This document shows positions 55,040 through 64,000 of a stretch of DNA of 64,000 nucleotides, piece after piece. A model generated the notes under the pieces. That model saw only the letters and a program-made list of their open reading frames with translations. It was not told where the DNA came from and made no database searches. Each line of letters begins with the position of its first letter. Position 1 is the first letter of the stretch. The position numbers and the translations under genes were made by a program. Source of the stretch: Rapana venosa (taxonomy: Eukaryota; Mollusca; Gastropoda; Neogastropoda; Muricidae); contig CM054140.1 in assembly GCA_028751875.1 (NCBI GenBank), positions 15,144,178-15,208,177 on the forward strand, in the 5' to 3' direction.

Positions 55040-55375
55040 TCTACAGCGGGATACACACTCTTGTCTCACCCATTTCACATGGGAATCACACTTCGAGACT
55101 CTTTAAGTGTGTGTGTGTATATGACTTTTCAAGTACCTTAGCGAACAGGCAGCCACACGCCGACTTCAAAGGTACAGGTTGTTATGGTAGGAGCTTGACA
55201 TAAATGGAGATAGTCTCAACATTTTAAAACATATCAACATTATAATGTAGACCTTAAGCTAGGAGCTTGTCATGAATGAAGATAGCCTCAACATTTTAAA
55301 AGACATCAACATTTTAATGTAGGCCTTGGTGCGTACCTTACTTCAGTAACTGACAAAGCTCATGATTAGGCCAAC
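55040..55375 (+). repeat. R1 interspersed repeat, diverged copy
   Basis: CACATGGGAATCACACT, GGCAGCCACACGCCGACTTC and ACAGGTTGTTATGGTAGGAG. The GAGCTTGACATAAATGGAGA block occurs twice in a local duplication (about 55190 and 55262). Confidence 0.6.
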
Positions 55376-55879
55376 TTTTGTTTTCCTCTGGATTTTTTTT
55401 TGGGGGGGGGTTCTCCTTCGAATCTTTCCATGCGTCAATATTTAAAATAATTTCAAAGTTCAGTTACGTCACAAACAGAAAAGTCTTCTTGCCAAGAAAC
55501 TGTGAGAGAATATGCTTCTTGTATTGGCGCCAGTTTCTATTCAGTGCAGACCTGCACGTATGACCAACTAGATGTTCATGTCTGAAAGCAATCACACTTG
55601 CTTCAGGACACTCAAAGCTATTATAAACCGAGGTCCCATACAGTACGAAAGCTCGCAGAGCGACTTACGCCCATACTAGATTTTAACTTCTTGCTCCTTT
55701 TCATAGGAAAATAGAGCATTGATGGCTGTGGCATGTCTGACACCGTGGTGAACATACCTAGCATGCCTCATGCTACCTTGAGGGGGACCGTCTTAGCTTG
55801 CTCAAGACATGATACTCAGTCTGTGTGAAAGTGTCAATGTAGTGAGTGCCCCAGCGACTTCTAAGAGCCAATGGGGCTA

Positions 55880-55960
55880 GACCTACCTCAATGGTGGGCA
55901 AAATCGGCTGCATACGTAAAATCTCACCATGTGTAAAATCAGAGCTCTAGCCGAGGAACG
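55880..55960 (-). repeat. R1 short block
   Basis: CTACCTCAATGGTGGGC, GCATACGTAAAATCTCACCA, AGAGCTCTAGCCGAGGAACG. Confidence 0.65.
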
Positions 55961-56302
55961 GTTAAAAAAAGATTGTCGTTAACAGTCACCCTTGAAATAT
56001 TAGAAAAAACAGTTAACAGATTTAAGTGGAAAAGCCCTAAGCCTAGTGTTGTGCCTGTGCACTATAAGTTAAACTCAGGTGAAGTTTAGTTTATCGGTTT
56101 ATTTGTTTTTCTATCGTACTATTTACCTCAGTGTATTCATTGGCCTGTGTGCCTACGCGCTGCCCTGTCTCATTATCACTGCGGTTTCTTTAAATACTGA
56201 TTTTTTTTTTTTGGGAGGGGGGGGGGGGGCGCGGGGGGCTCTACCGAATTTTTGTAACTGACTCCAAGTATTAATCTAAACTCTGCTATTCTGTATATGC
56301 CT

Positions 56303-56408
<106 letters not shown>

Positions 56409-56889
56409 TTCCTTTCAGCTGCAAAAGAACACAGAAGCGCATCTCTGCTGTAACAGGGAATGGCCTATTACAGAGGCACAGCACCGCTGCTTTTGGCGAT
56501 AAGCAGACTGCGACAATCAGGTCATATAATTAATGCCCTGTAGTCAGTTACTACGACAAAGCGACTCCTGCAGATTTCAAAAAAGCTTGCAGGAAGCAAA
56601 TAGGAAAGAAAAAAAGCTTCCCATCACAATGATTACACCCTCCCCCCCCCCCTACATTACATGAGCAGTGAATGCTGAAAAGCACTGTAACAGGGAGTGA
56701 AAACTGAACGACCAATTAACCCCACTCCTCCACAGTGAACATTAAGTTAATATTTGCTTCTCTCCCTTATAAAAGATTCTATGCAAATCAAGAAATTGGA
56801 AGCAAACAAACGAAGCAGACAAGCAAACAAACACATTACAATGTTTACAGAAATGGCTTTGTCGTCTAAATATCACAGCAGCGATGAGT

Positions 56890-56911
56890 CTTGTGTGTGT
56901 GTGTGTGTGTG

Positions 56912-57001
<90 letters not shown>

Positions 57002-57005
57002 CAGT

Positions 57006-57039
<34 letters not shown>

Positions 57040-57040
57040 T
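56890..57040. repeat. (GT)n-(GA)n-(GT)n compound microsatellite
   Basis: GT, then GA with small breaks, then GT. Confidence 0.95.
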
Positions 57041-57221
57041 CAGTTTCAAAATGAGTAAAAGGGGAAGTCTGAAACATTAGGCAAATCCATGAGTAATTCA
57101 ACTTCTAAAACATGAGTGTCTTATATGAGGCAAGGAGCCAAAGAGCCCTGGCCTTACAGTGGTTGCACACTAGGTTTGTCTGTTGTGGTTGTTTTTGTTT
57201 TATCTGGTACTTGCCATCCAG

Positions 57222-57330
57222 CTGACAGTCATAGAGGGCGCCTACGGTTTCCTGTCTCTGCTGGGGTGTCTATTCAGAGGACTTGCACCCATAGAGTTAA
57301 CACTGGTGATGCCCACTGCAGGTTTTTCAG
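57222..57330 (+). CDS. Candidate coding exon, unidentified membrane protein
   Basis: 109 nt between a good pyrimidine-tract acceptor (TGCCATCCAG) and a GTAGGA donor. Open in a frame giving LTVIEGAYGFLSLLGCLFRG then LAPIELTLVMPTAGFSG, which looks like a transmembrane hairpin. No family recognised; no neighbouring exon found that clearly belongs with it. Could be chance. Confidence 0.3.
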
Positions 57331-57337
57331 GTAGGAC

Positions 57338-57460
57338 TGCTTCTTCTTCATCAAACGCTCAGACAACAACCATTGTCTGTCCTATGAGCGAAACAATGCG
57401 TTGCGCTGCTGTTACATGCCTGACAAGCCAGGCCCAGCACATCCGACAGAGAGGGGACTG
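57338..57460 (+). repeat. Interspersed repeat also present around 19245-19315/19680-19750
   Basis: CCATTGTCTGTCCTATGAGC and TACATGCCTGACAAGCCAG correspond to the two sides of the SINE at 19316-19655. Here the sequence is uninterrupted, which shows the empty site. Class unknown. Confidence 0.55.
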
Positions 57461-57834
57461 TAAACTGATTTTCATATCTGTAAACACACGCAGTCCATTT
57501 TGCAAACATGGCAACACCCTCTACCCACCTTCTGTAAAAGAGTAGCCCAGCTATGGCCGGTGGGATGGATGACACAAACATACCCAGCATGCGCCCAAGT
57601 ACCTGGATCGGGATGGACTCAGCTAAAGTCGACTGACCACGACGCACTGCCTGAAAAAAAAAAATCAGTGCAGTGCCTTGATGATTCGTAAAAAAAAAAA
57701 TTAAGGGTAAAGTCACATAGAAAGAACTGAACAGGTTTAATATGTATATTGGCCTAAGACCACAATACATGGAGGGGTGGTGGGGGGTGATGGTGTAAGG
57801 GAGGAAACAGAAATATTGATATCCTGCAAAATTC

Positions 57835-57838
<4 letters not shown>

Positions 57839-57902
<64 letters not shown>
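57839..57902. repeat. (GA)n microsatellite
   Basis: About 31 uninterrupted GA units. Confidence 0.97.
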
Positions 57903-57905
<3 letters not shown>

Positions 57906-57957
57906 ATTCTGAGAAACATGCAATGTTAGTTTACCACACACGTACGTACACTCATGT

Positions 57958-58315
57958 TCTTGTCGGGCGTTCCCTACATTAAAACGCTGGGGGTTGCCTT
58001 GAATATGCATTCTGTCTCCCTCATCAACACTGGGAATCGCTGTGAGACCAAAAGTACTCTTTAGATTTGAAGTTGCGTGTATAGCAGTTTTCAAGTACCT
58101 CACCCTTTGACAAGGCAGCTATATTCCGACTTCGGACGATGTTATGTTTTACTCAGTTACAGGGGAAATACAGGTTCCTTTGCTTAAAAGCTTATTATAT
58201 GGTTGAAGACAATAGCAACATAACCTTTGAAAACTTAAGGACATTTTAATGCAGGCCTTGGCATTGAACTCCCGCCAGTTACGGCCAAACCTCTGGGCCT
58301 GATCCAGCAAAGAAT
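57958..58315 (+). repeat. R1 interspersed repeat
   Basis: CTTGTCGGGCGTTCCCTACA, CTGGGAATCGCTGTGAGACC, AAGGCAGCTATATTCCGACT, CAGGCCTTGGCATTGAACTC; the same block order as 17765-18140. Confidence 0.65.
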
Positions 58316-58589
58316 ATGACCTGCACATGACATGACCACAGACACACAACACCAACGAAATGAAAACAAGACAACATACACCCACTGTTTTCGTTTGTCT
58401 ACATAATAATAATGATTTACTGAAAGCGAGTTTTGAAGTGTTCTCTAAAGAACAGGTATTTCTCTGTCCCCCGCTCCCCCCCCCCCCCCCCCTCCCCTTT
58501 TAACCTGTTAAAAAAGAAAAAGAAAAAAAAAAGACACCGTTACTTTTTTATTTTGTAATTTTTTACTCGATGCGTACGTGACCAATTAG

Positions 58590-58985
58590 CGTGCGTGCGT
58601 GCGTGTGTGTGTGTGTGTGTGTGTGTTAAGGGGAGTACAGAAAAGGTGTCGAGCAATAACCAGATTCTGCCGTGCTGCTGTTTTCATTGACCCCTTGTCT
58701 GTCTGGCTAGGTAACACGCATGTGAGAACAGTCCAATCAGCAGCATCCAACGAAGGAAGGAAGGAAGGAAGGAAATAAATTGATGGACGACGGTATTTAT
58801 AAATCAGAGGGAGGATTGATTGGCAGTGTCGAGTTATGAAATAACAAGGCGGCGCCGGCATGTAATCCTTCTTCGCTTCCAGCGTTTCTGTAGGCTGGCT
58901 GAAGAAGTGTTGTTGTTTGTTTGTTTTGTTTTGTTTTGTTTTGTAGAAGTGTTGTTGTTTGTTTGTTTTGTTTTGTTTTGTTTTG
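58590..58985. repeat. (GT)n, (GGAA)n and two (TTTTG)n arrays
   Basis: (GT)n at 58602-58627, (GAAG)n near 58752-58772, and a duplicated 45-bp piece ending in (TTTTG)n at 58906-58985. Confidence 0.85.
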
Positions 58986-59090
58986 TATTTTTTCCTTGTT
59001 TGTTCCTCTGCTAGAGCTCCGAGATTCACCAGTGGTGAGATTTTGGGTATGAGACGGTTCTGCATACTATTAGGGTAGCCGCATTCTGGC
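58985..59090 (+). repeat. R1 short block
   Basis: GCTAGAGCTCCGAGATTCAC, AGTGGTGAGATTTTGGGTAT, AGGGTAGCCGCATTCTGGCT. Confidence 0.7.
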
Positions 59091-59217
59091 TTCGGGGATA
59101 ATATCTGAACACAATACTAGAGTGTATGTTCTTTACAAAAATGTTATTCGCTTGCAGTGTCATTAAATGGTTGTCTTATCACTAAATAACTGCGCGAACC
59201 TCGTCCAAGCCTAAAAA

Positions 59218-59510
59218 GGTAAAAGGTAAAGGTGTCCCATAACCTATATGGTCCTAAGGGAGTGAGGCATCAGAGACCTCAGCTTCTCTAGGGGCCAGAA
59301 TATTGAGGGCGGCGCCCATCTCCTCTCCCTCGCTTCCATGACCCTAATGAGGGCAGGTACCCATTTACAGCTGGATGAACTGGGGGACTGTACTGAATCT
59401 AAGGTGTGCTAACGGTCACCCATCCAAGTGGCAACGACGCTCGATGCTGCTTAACCTTGGCAGGGGAAAGCGAGTGCTCTGACCTCTGAGCTATCCCGTC
59501 CCCAAGCGTA
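59218..59510 (-). mobile_element. Composite SINE: tRNA-like head plus 5S rRNA-like segment
   Basis: On the minus strand it begins GGGGACGGGATAGCTCAGAG with GTCAGAGCACTCGC (tRNA A-box region). It continues with AGGTTAAGCAGCATCGAGCG and ACTTGGATGGGTGACCG, which match the internal promoter part of 5S rRNA (AAGCTAAGCAG...ACTTGGATGGGAGACCG). A body of about 200 bp follows. A second copy is at 61375-61665. Confidence 0.65.
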
Positions 59511-60004
59511 ACTGAACATTTTAAACATTGATTAGCACATCGTTTTCTATCAACACACATGAAAACATAATGGCAATAAAAAGATATCATAAAAATGAAA
59601 ACTCAATCGAGACTGCAAACGTAAAACAGGCATACCCCAACTTACCCAGGGAAAATCGGTTGTTTTACACGATTGGCACTCTCTAAACGACATTTATTAA
59701 GAATTGTCAGATTTGGAATCGTTAGTCTTGCGATTTGCAGTCTGTGCACTGGCAGCCCACCTGGTGAAGGAAAGGTGAAGGTCAGTTTCCACAGGAAGGT
59801 TGCAGACCCAGGGACGTGTCCTTATCTCTGTCAGGACAAAAACCACTTTACGACACATCCTCTATTCCTATCGGAACACAATGGCCTGTCCTTCCCAAAG
59901 GCAGACAAGGCATGTGAACTAGCCTGTGTGCAATATGTTTGGCATGCGTTTGTGCACAGGACCTTGGCTTATAGCATCATCTGGAGCACTTTTGGGGGAG
60001 TCAA

Positions 60005-60112
60005 GTCGGTACTGATGTTAACTCCAGGGGGAAAAATATATACTCTTGGTGGCTCGAACCCGGCCGTCAGATCGCGAACTCAACACTCTAACCACTCGAC
60101 CATCCCGCCCAC
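60005..60112 (-). mobile_element. tRNA-derived SINE head, truncated
   Basis: Minus strand GGATGGTCGAGTGGTTAGAG and GGCCGGGTTCGAGCC form A and B boxes. It is followed by TGGAGTTAACATCAGTACCG, shared with the SINE at 19400-19425. Confidence 0.6.
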
Positions 60113-60391
60113 GTATAACTCTTTTGAACTTCTGCATCTCCACCCAGCACGTTAGAATAATATCAAGGTTATAATCGACATAAACAATAACAATTATTGA
60201 ATAAATCGTTTGCAATATTAAATTATCATTTCAAAAGAGTGTTATTCACTTTGTTTCGAGCTATTTCTTGCTTGCTTGCTCTGAGTTCATCCATTATTTA
60301 TACCATGAGAACTCGAACTCGAATGATTTATTCACAAAAAAGGCCACTGGTCCATACATGAAGCGGATTTTGCCTAAATGCTTAATATTTT

Positions 60392-60393
60392 GT

Positions 60394-60428
<35 letters not shown>
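60392..60428. repeat. (GA)n microsatellite
   Basis: About 18 GA units. Confidence 0.95.
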
Positions 60429-60431
<3 letters not shown>

Positions 60432-60719
60432 CATATCGACGATAATCATTACGGATACTGAAGCGCTGACTGATGTGTGTTTTAACTTCCAGTACTTACT
60501 GTCTGCTTTCATGACCGACTCCAAAACAGAAGAGAGTCAAATCAAGAGGCGGTAACTGTGGAGTTACAGAACATCCTGTGTAGACCTATGTAACGAAATC
60601 GGAACAGTCGATAGGCTGTGAAGTGTTGAGTAAACAACTGACCTTTGTGTTACATGGTGGCCTGTAAGGCACTTTTACAGAGGACAGAGATATACACACA
60701 CTAGAAAAACGTGCGTACA

Positions 60720-60741
60720 GTAGTAGTAGTACTACTACTAC
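60720..60741. repeat. Perfect 22-bp palindrome (TAG)n/(CTA)n
   Basis: GTAGTAGTAG followed by its exact complement in reverse; could extrude a hairpin. Confidence 0.8.
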
Positions 60742-60858
60742 AGCCGGACTTATATAAGCTGTAGGCTACAATGATTCTAGTATCTATAGACTCTACAAAC
60801 TCTAGTACAATGGATACATTTTTCATACCAATGGCTGAGCCGTCTTTGCACATACATG

Positions 60859-60894
<36 letters not shown>

Positions 60895-61374
60895 AACGCC
60901 TTGCATAGGCTGTACACACACCACACACACTATAGATTTTCTATCACACGTGACAAATTATTTATGCACTGAAACTCATGCAGACACATGTGTTCATAAA
61001 TTAGACTACTCTGTCCGTCTGTCTCCTTGTCTGTGTGTCTCTGTCTGTCTGTCTGTCTGCCTGTCTGTGTGTGTCTCTCTCTCATGGGCTGGATGGACAA
61101 AATCTTCAAAATTAGAGACGCAAGAGTCACCTCAAAGTCACACAGAGGAATTAAATCTCTTACAACTAAGACCAAGAACACCCCCCCCCCCCCCCCCCCA
61201 CACCCATCCACTGAACTGCGTAGTTCTGAAGCAGAAGGAGGTAGACAGGCTGTGGGTAAGGGAGGGAGTGAGATCAGCTGCAAGTAGAGGATACACAACA
61301 AACACAACTGTTATGCCAAAGAGAATAGAAGACTGTTCACAGCGGGAAAATAGCCAAGGCCTTCCTTTAGCCTA

Positions 61375-61665
61375 TGCCATCGCTAGAGAGCGATGTGTCA
61401 GAGACCTCAGGTTCTCTAGAGGTCCAGCATTTTGAGGTCTGCGCCTTACCTCCTCTCGTTCGCTGCTTTATACCATCCCTGTCCCTAAAGAGGGCAGGTA
61501 GCCTACCCATTTACGGCTGGGTGAGCTACGGGGACTGAAGTGAAGTGAAGACGCAGGAACAGTCACCCTTCCTAGGATTAACCACGATCAATGCTGAACC
61601 TTAGCTAGGGGGGGGGGGGGGGGGGGGGGGTGCTCTGACGGCTGAGCTATCCAGTTAGTCCTGTT
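61375..61665 (-). mobile_element. Composite tRNA/5S-like SINE, second copy
   Basis: Same order as 59218-59510: GGATAGCTCAGCCGTCAGAG, then (after a C-run) AAGGTTCAGCATTGATCGTG and GGTTAATCCTAGGAAGGGTG, then the GAGGGCAGG / CCTCAGGTTCTCTAGAGG body (plus-strand reading). Confidence 0.62.
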
Positions 61666-62909
61666 ATCAGGGCTATTTTCAAAAGAAGAGGAAGCAGCAA
61701 CACCACTACAGTAGGTCAAATCAGGTCATTCTCTTCTGGCTGAAGGCTGGGCTCAACAGACTGAACATCCACATGTTTGGCCTGATTGGAATTTAAAAAA
61801 AAAGTCCGACATGTACCCAATGCATAGAAGACACCATGTGTCCTGTATTCGGTGAACTCAGATGCCAAGCATGGCCTGATCCCGCCCCGCACAGCATCTT
61901 GAACAGCAGGAAAGCAAGGGAGATGAAGGGACCACACTGACATGGGAAGGCTGAACTGTGCACACATGAACACAAAAACGTCCTTCATTGGCTGTGCACA
62001 CAAAAACACACATACAGAGGATAGATTTAGTTTGCTCAGGGACAGGTCTCAAATCTGTCTGCAAGGCTAGGAAACACAAAAGACAAAGAACTTGTAATGC
62101 TGAAGTACTTTGATGCAGATGTTCGTTCATCTGTCCGTCACTGACCTTGGAAAGAGATTATCAGCATGTAGTTTGCATTTCTCATTGCTGTCATTCAGGT
62201 AAAAACTCGAAAAGCCTTCTTCAAATGAATTGACAAATGGATGGTTTTAGCATGATCAAAGTGTGGTCTTCCAGTTCTGTGATCCTGACCAAAGCAATGC
62301 CTCTAGGCAAACTAACGACAGATATGTTGAGGAGATGAACCCCCCCCCCCCCCCCTCCGAAAATGATAAAGGAACTAAAGGAGAAACACTACGGCTCACA
62401 AACATACCAAAGAAATGAACAACAAGGTCCCACACCCACTGACAGACACCCGAGACAAACTCAGAGACACGGGTGTCAGCAGCAGACAGAGAGAGAGAGA
62501 GACAGACAGGCTGGGGGAGAGACAAGGCGATGTTTATTGCAGATTTCTAAACTGCTGCACCACAACTGTGGGAAAATACCAACTTTAGGAATCCCCCCGC
62601 CCCCCTCCTCCTCCTCTCTGCTGCATGCCAGTGGGTGCATACCCAAGCTTCTCCCTCCTTCACCCACCCTCTCCATCTCCCTCCACTTCGCAACACTCCG
62701 CAAGGCTTGCCAACCTGTGCATTATACAGCGAAAACCTAGTTGCCACTTGGCAGTAGTAGCCCGCGCGCGTGCTTGTGCGTGTGCGTGTGTTGTGTGTGT
62801 TGTGTGTGCCGTGCGCGTGTGTTCGTGCAAGCTTGGCTTGTCTGTTGTCATGCAGTCGGGTCCTGGGCAGTCTTGACACTAGTTTGATTATTCTGCAATC
62901 AGCGTTCAG

Positions 62910-63003
62910 GCCAGTGAGCACACGTGTGGCAAGCTGCCTGTCGATAACCGGAAGGGGTTTGAGTTCAACTCAGGGAAGCAGACGATAGGAGTTGGTGTCA
63001 CTG
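62910..63003 (+). CDS. Candidate coding exon, unidentified
   Basis: 94 nt between an AG (AGCGTTCAG) and a strong GTAAGT donor. Encodes ASEHTCGKLPVDNRKG then FEFNSGKQTIGVGVTG; the composition is protein-like rather than repeat-like. Not recognised. No partner exon found within the window. Confidence 0.3.
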
Positions 63004-63559
63004 GTAAGTCAGTTTATGTTGTTGTGTTTGTTGAGAGTTTGATTTTTTCCAAAAAGATTTTGTCCGTTTGAAATTGTTTAATTCTTGTCTGTAGTTCATT
63101 TTGTTTTGATGATGATGATGATGATTTTTTTGGGGATAATATGGTTATGATATTAGTACGTTTTCTTTTCATATTGTAGCCTGATTTTCACTGACTTTGG
63201 TCTGTTCTCAAAATGCCTGAACAGCGAGTGTGCGTATGTGTGTGTGTATGTGTGTGCGCGTTCGTGCGCGCCTGCCTGCCTGCTTGCCTATTACAAGTGT
63301 GTGTGGGCGTGCTCGCGCGCGTGTTTGTGAATGTGTGCGCACGCGCGCGCACGCGTTGTGTGTGCCCCAGTGCTCCCATTAGCAGAATAGAACTTCCAAA
63401 CATGAAATATTAATGGCTTCTACTGAGTCACTGATTTTTCAGGCACTCTCAGCGTCAGTGACGCCATACCTCCTTTGTCCTGTGATTTTGTTATGTAGAC
63501 CCTGTGATTGTTCACTTCACTGGTTACGTGCATATATTATATGATCGACACGAGTCACT

Positions 63560-63573
63560 GAGAGTGGGTTGTA

Positions 63574-63608
<35 letters not shown>

Positions 63609-63800
63609 TGTGAGTGTGTGTGTAGTATATATGTGTATATATATAATCTGTGTGCGCGCGCGCGCGCGCGCGCGCGCGCGTGTGTGTGTGGTGTGTGTGT
63701 GTGTGTAGTCAAGTAAAAAACCCACGAGTGTGTGTGTTTCTGCGCATGTGTATGTATGGTATGATTGTATGTATGTATGTATGTATGCACCCGTACTTGT
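63560..63800. repeat. (GT)n / (TATA) / (CG)n / (GTAT)n compound satellite
   Basis: Includes an uninterrupted (CG)n of about 27 bp at 63654-63680 flanked by GT repeats, and (ATGT)n at about 63768-63786. Confidence 0.95.
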
Positions 63801-63939
63801 GCGTACACGTGTGTCATTGTTAGCGCACATGTGTTCCAAGTCATTATCATTTATAGTTTCTACCTCACGTCATGGCTGACTGACTGACTGATTGACAGTG
63901 TGTGTTTTATTTATTTAATTTTAATTTTATTTTATTCTG

Positions 63940-64000
63940 TTATATCGAGGATAATGGAATAAGCACACATTCAGTCCCCGTGTGTATGCGGTTTTGTAAA
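63940..64000 (-). mobile_element. SINE family 2, 3' end, cut by the window edge
   Basis: TATATCGAGGATAATGGAAT, AAGCAC and CAGTCCCCGTGTGTATGCGG, reverse orientation. Confidence 0.55.

Noticed and set aside
59673..60155. 160-codon plus-strand ORF with a hydrophobic start
   Set aside because: Opens at TTG rather than ATG, its last third is an antisense SINE head, and no domain or splice partner is seen. Its first part remains unexplained.

Overview
The window reads as a stretch of a large, repeat-rich invertebrate nuclear genome. Split genes with GT-AG introns, several tRNA-derived SINE families, an RTE-type LINE, a Ty3/gypsy-type LTR retrotransposon, very abundant (CA)n/(GA)n tracts and a 500-N scaffold gap all fit this. 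A mollusc, probably a gastropod, is my best guess; this rests on repeat style and protein flavour, not on a marker gene.

Three host genes are supported. (1) PTER (phosphotriesterase-related amidohydrolase) lies on the minus strand. Seven coding exons run from the start codon at 9052 to 342, and the last part of the gene lies left of the window. (2) UQCC2, a mitochondrial complex III assembly factor, is a single uninterrupted ORF on the plus strand, 9228-9602. Its start codon is 175 bp from that of PTER, head to head, so the two probably share a bidirectional promoter. (3) TRMT13, a tRNA 2'-O-methyltransferase, lies on the plus strand. Fourteen exons between 13784 and 35622 splice in phase into a 589-codon frame ending in TAA.

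The introns carry the mobile DNA. PTER intron 2 holds a 2.1-kb TIR element (5275-7393, TA target duplication, CAGT ends). It encodes an OTU-type cysteine protease domain whose frame is joined to an upstream basic ORF across a perfect A_AAA_AAC heptamer in the -1 register. TRMT13 intron 10 holds a 5'-truncated LINE end and a 4.77-kb antisense LTR retrotransposon with two LTRs that are identical by eye. TRMT13 intron 12 holds a 3.22-kb antisense RTE LINE with a 14-bp target duplication. TRMT13 exon 8 has its 3' splice site and first residues repeated three times in a 42-bp in-frame tandem.

From 39967 to about 52733 (after the 500-N gap at 39467-39966) the sequence repeats 28393-39466. The repeat includes TRMT13 exons 11-14, the same RTE insertion at the same site with the same target duplication, and the downstream SINEs and minisatellite. 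One copy ends at the gap and the other begins there. Part of the second copy (about 41270-48950) is full of single-base indels and carries a 1.86-kb nearly G-free, C-rich insert. The simplest reading is an unmerged contig overlap or haplotig, not a biological tandem duplication. The last 11 kb (52.7-64.0 kb) is gene-poor and contains SINEs, including two composite tRNA/5S-rRNA-like elements, microsatellites and two weak candidate exons.
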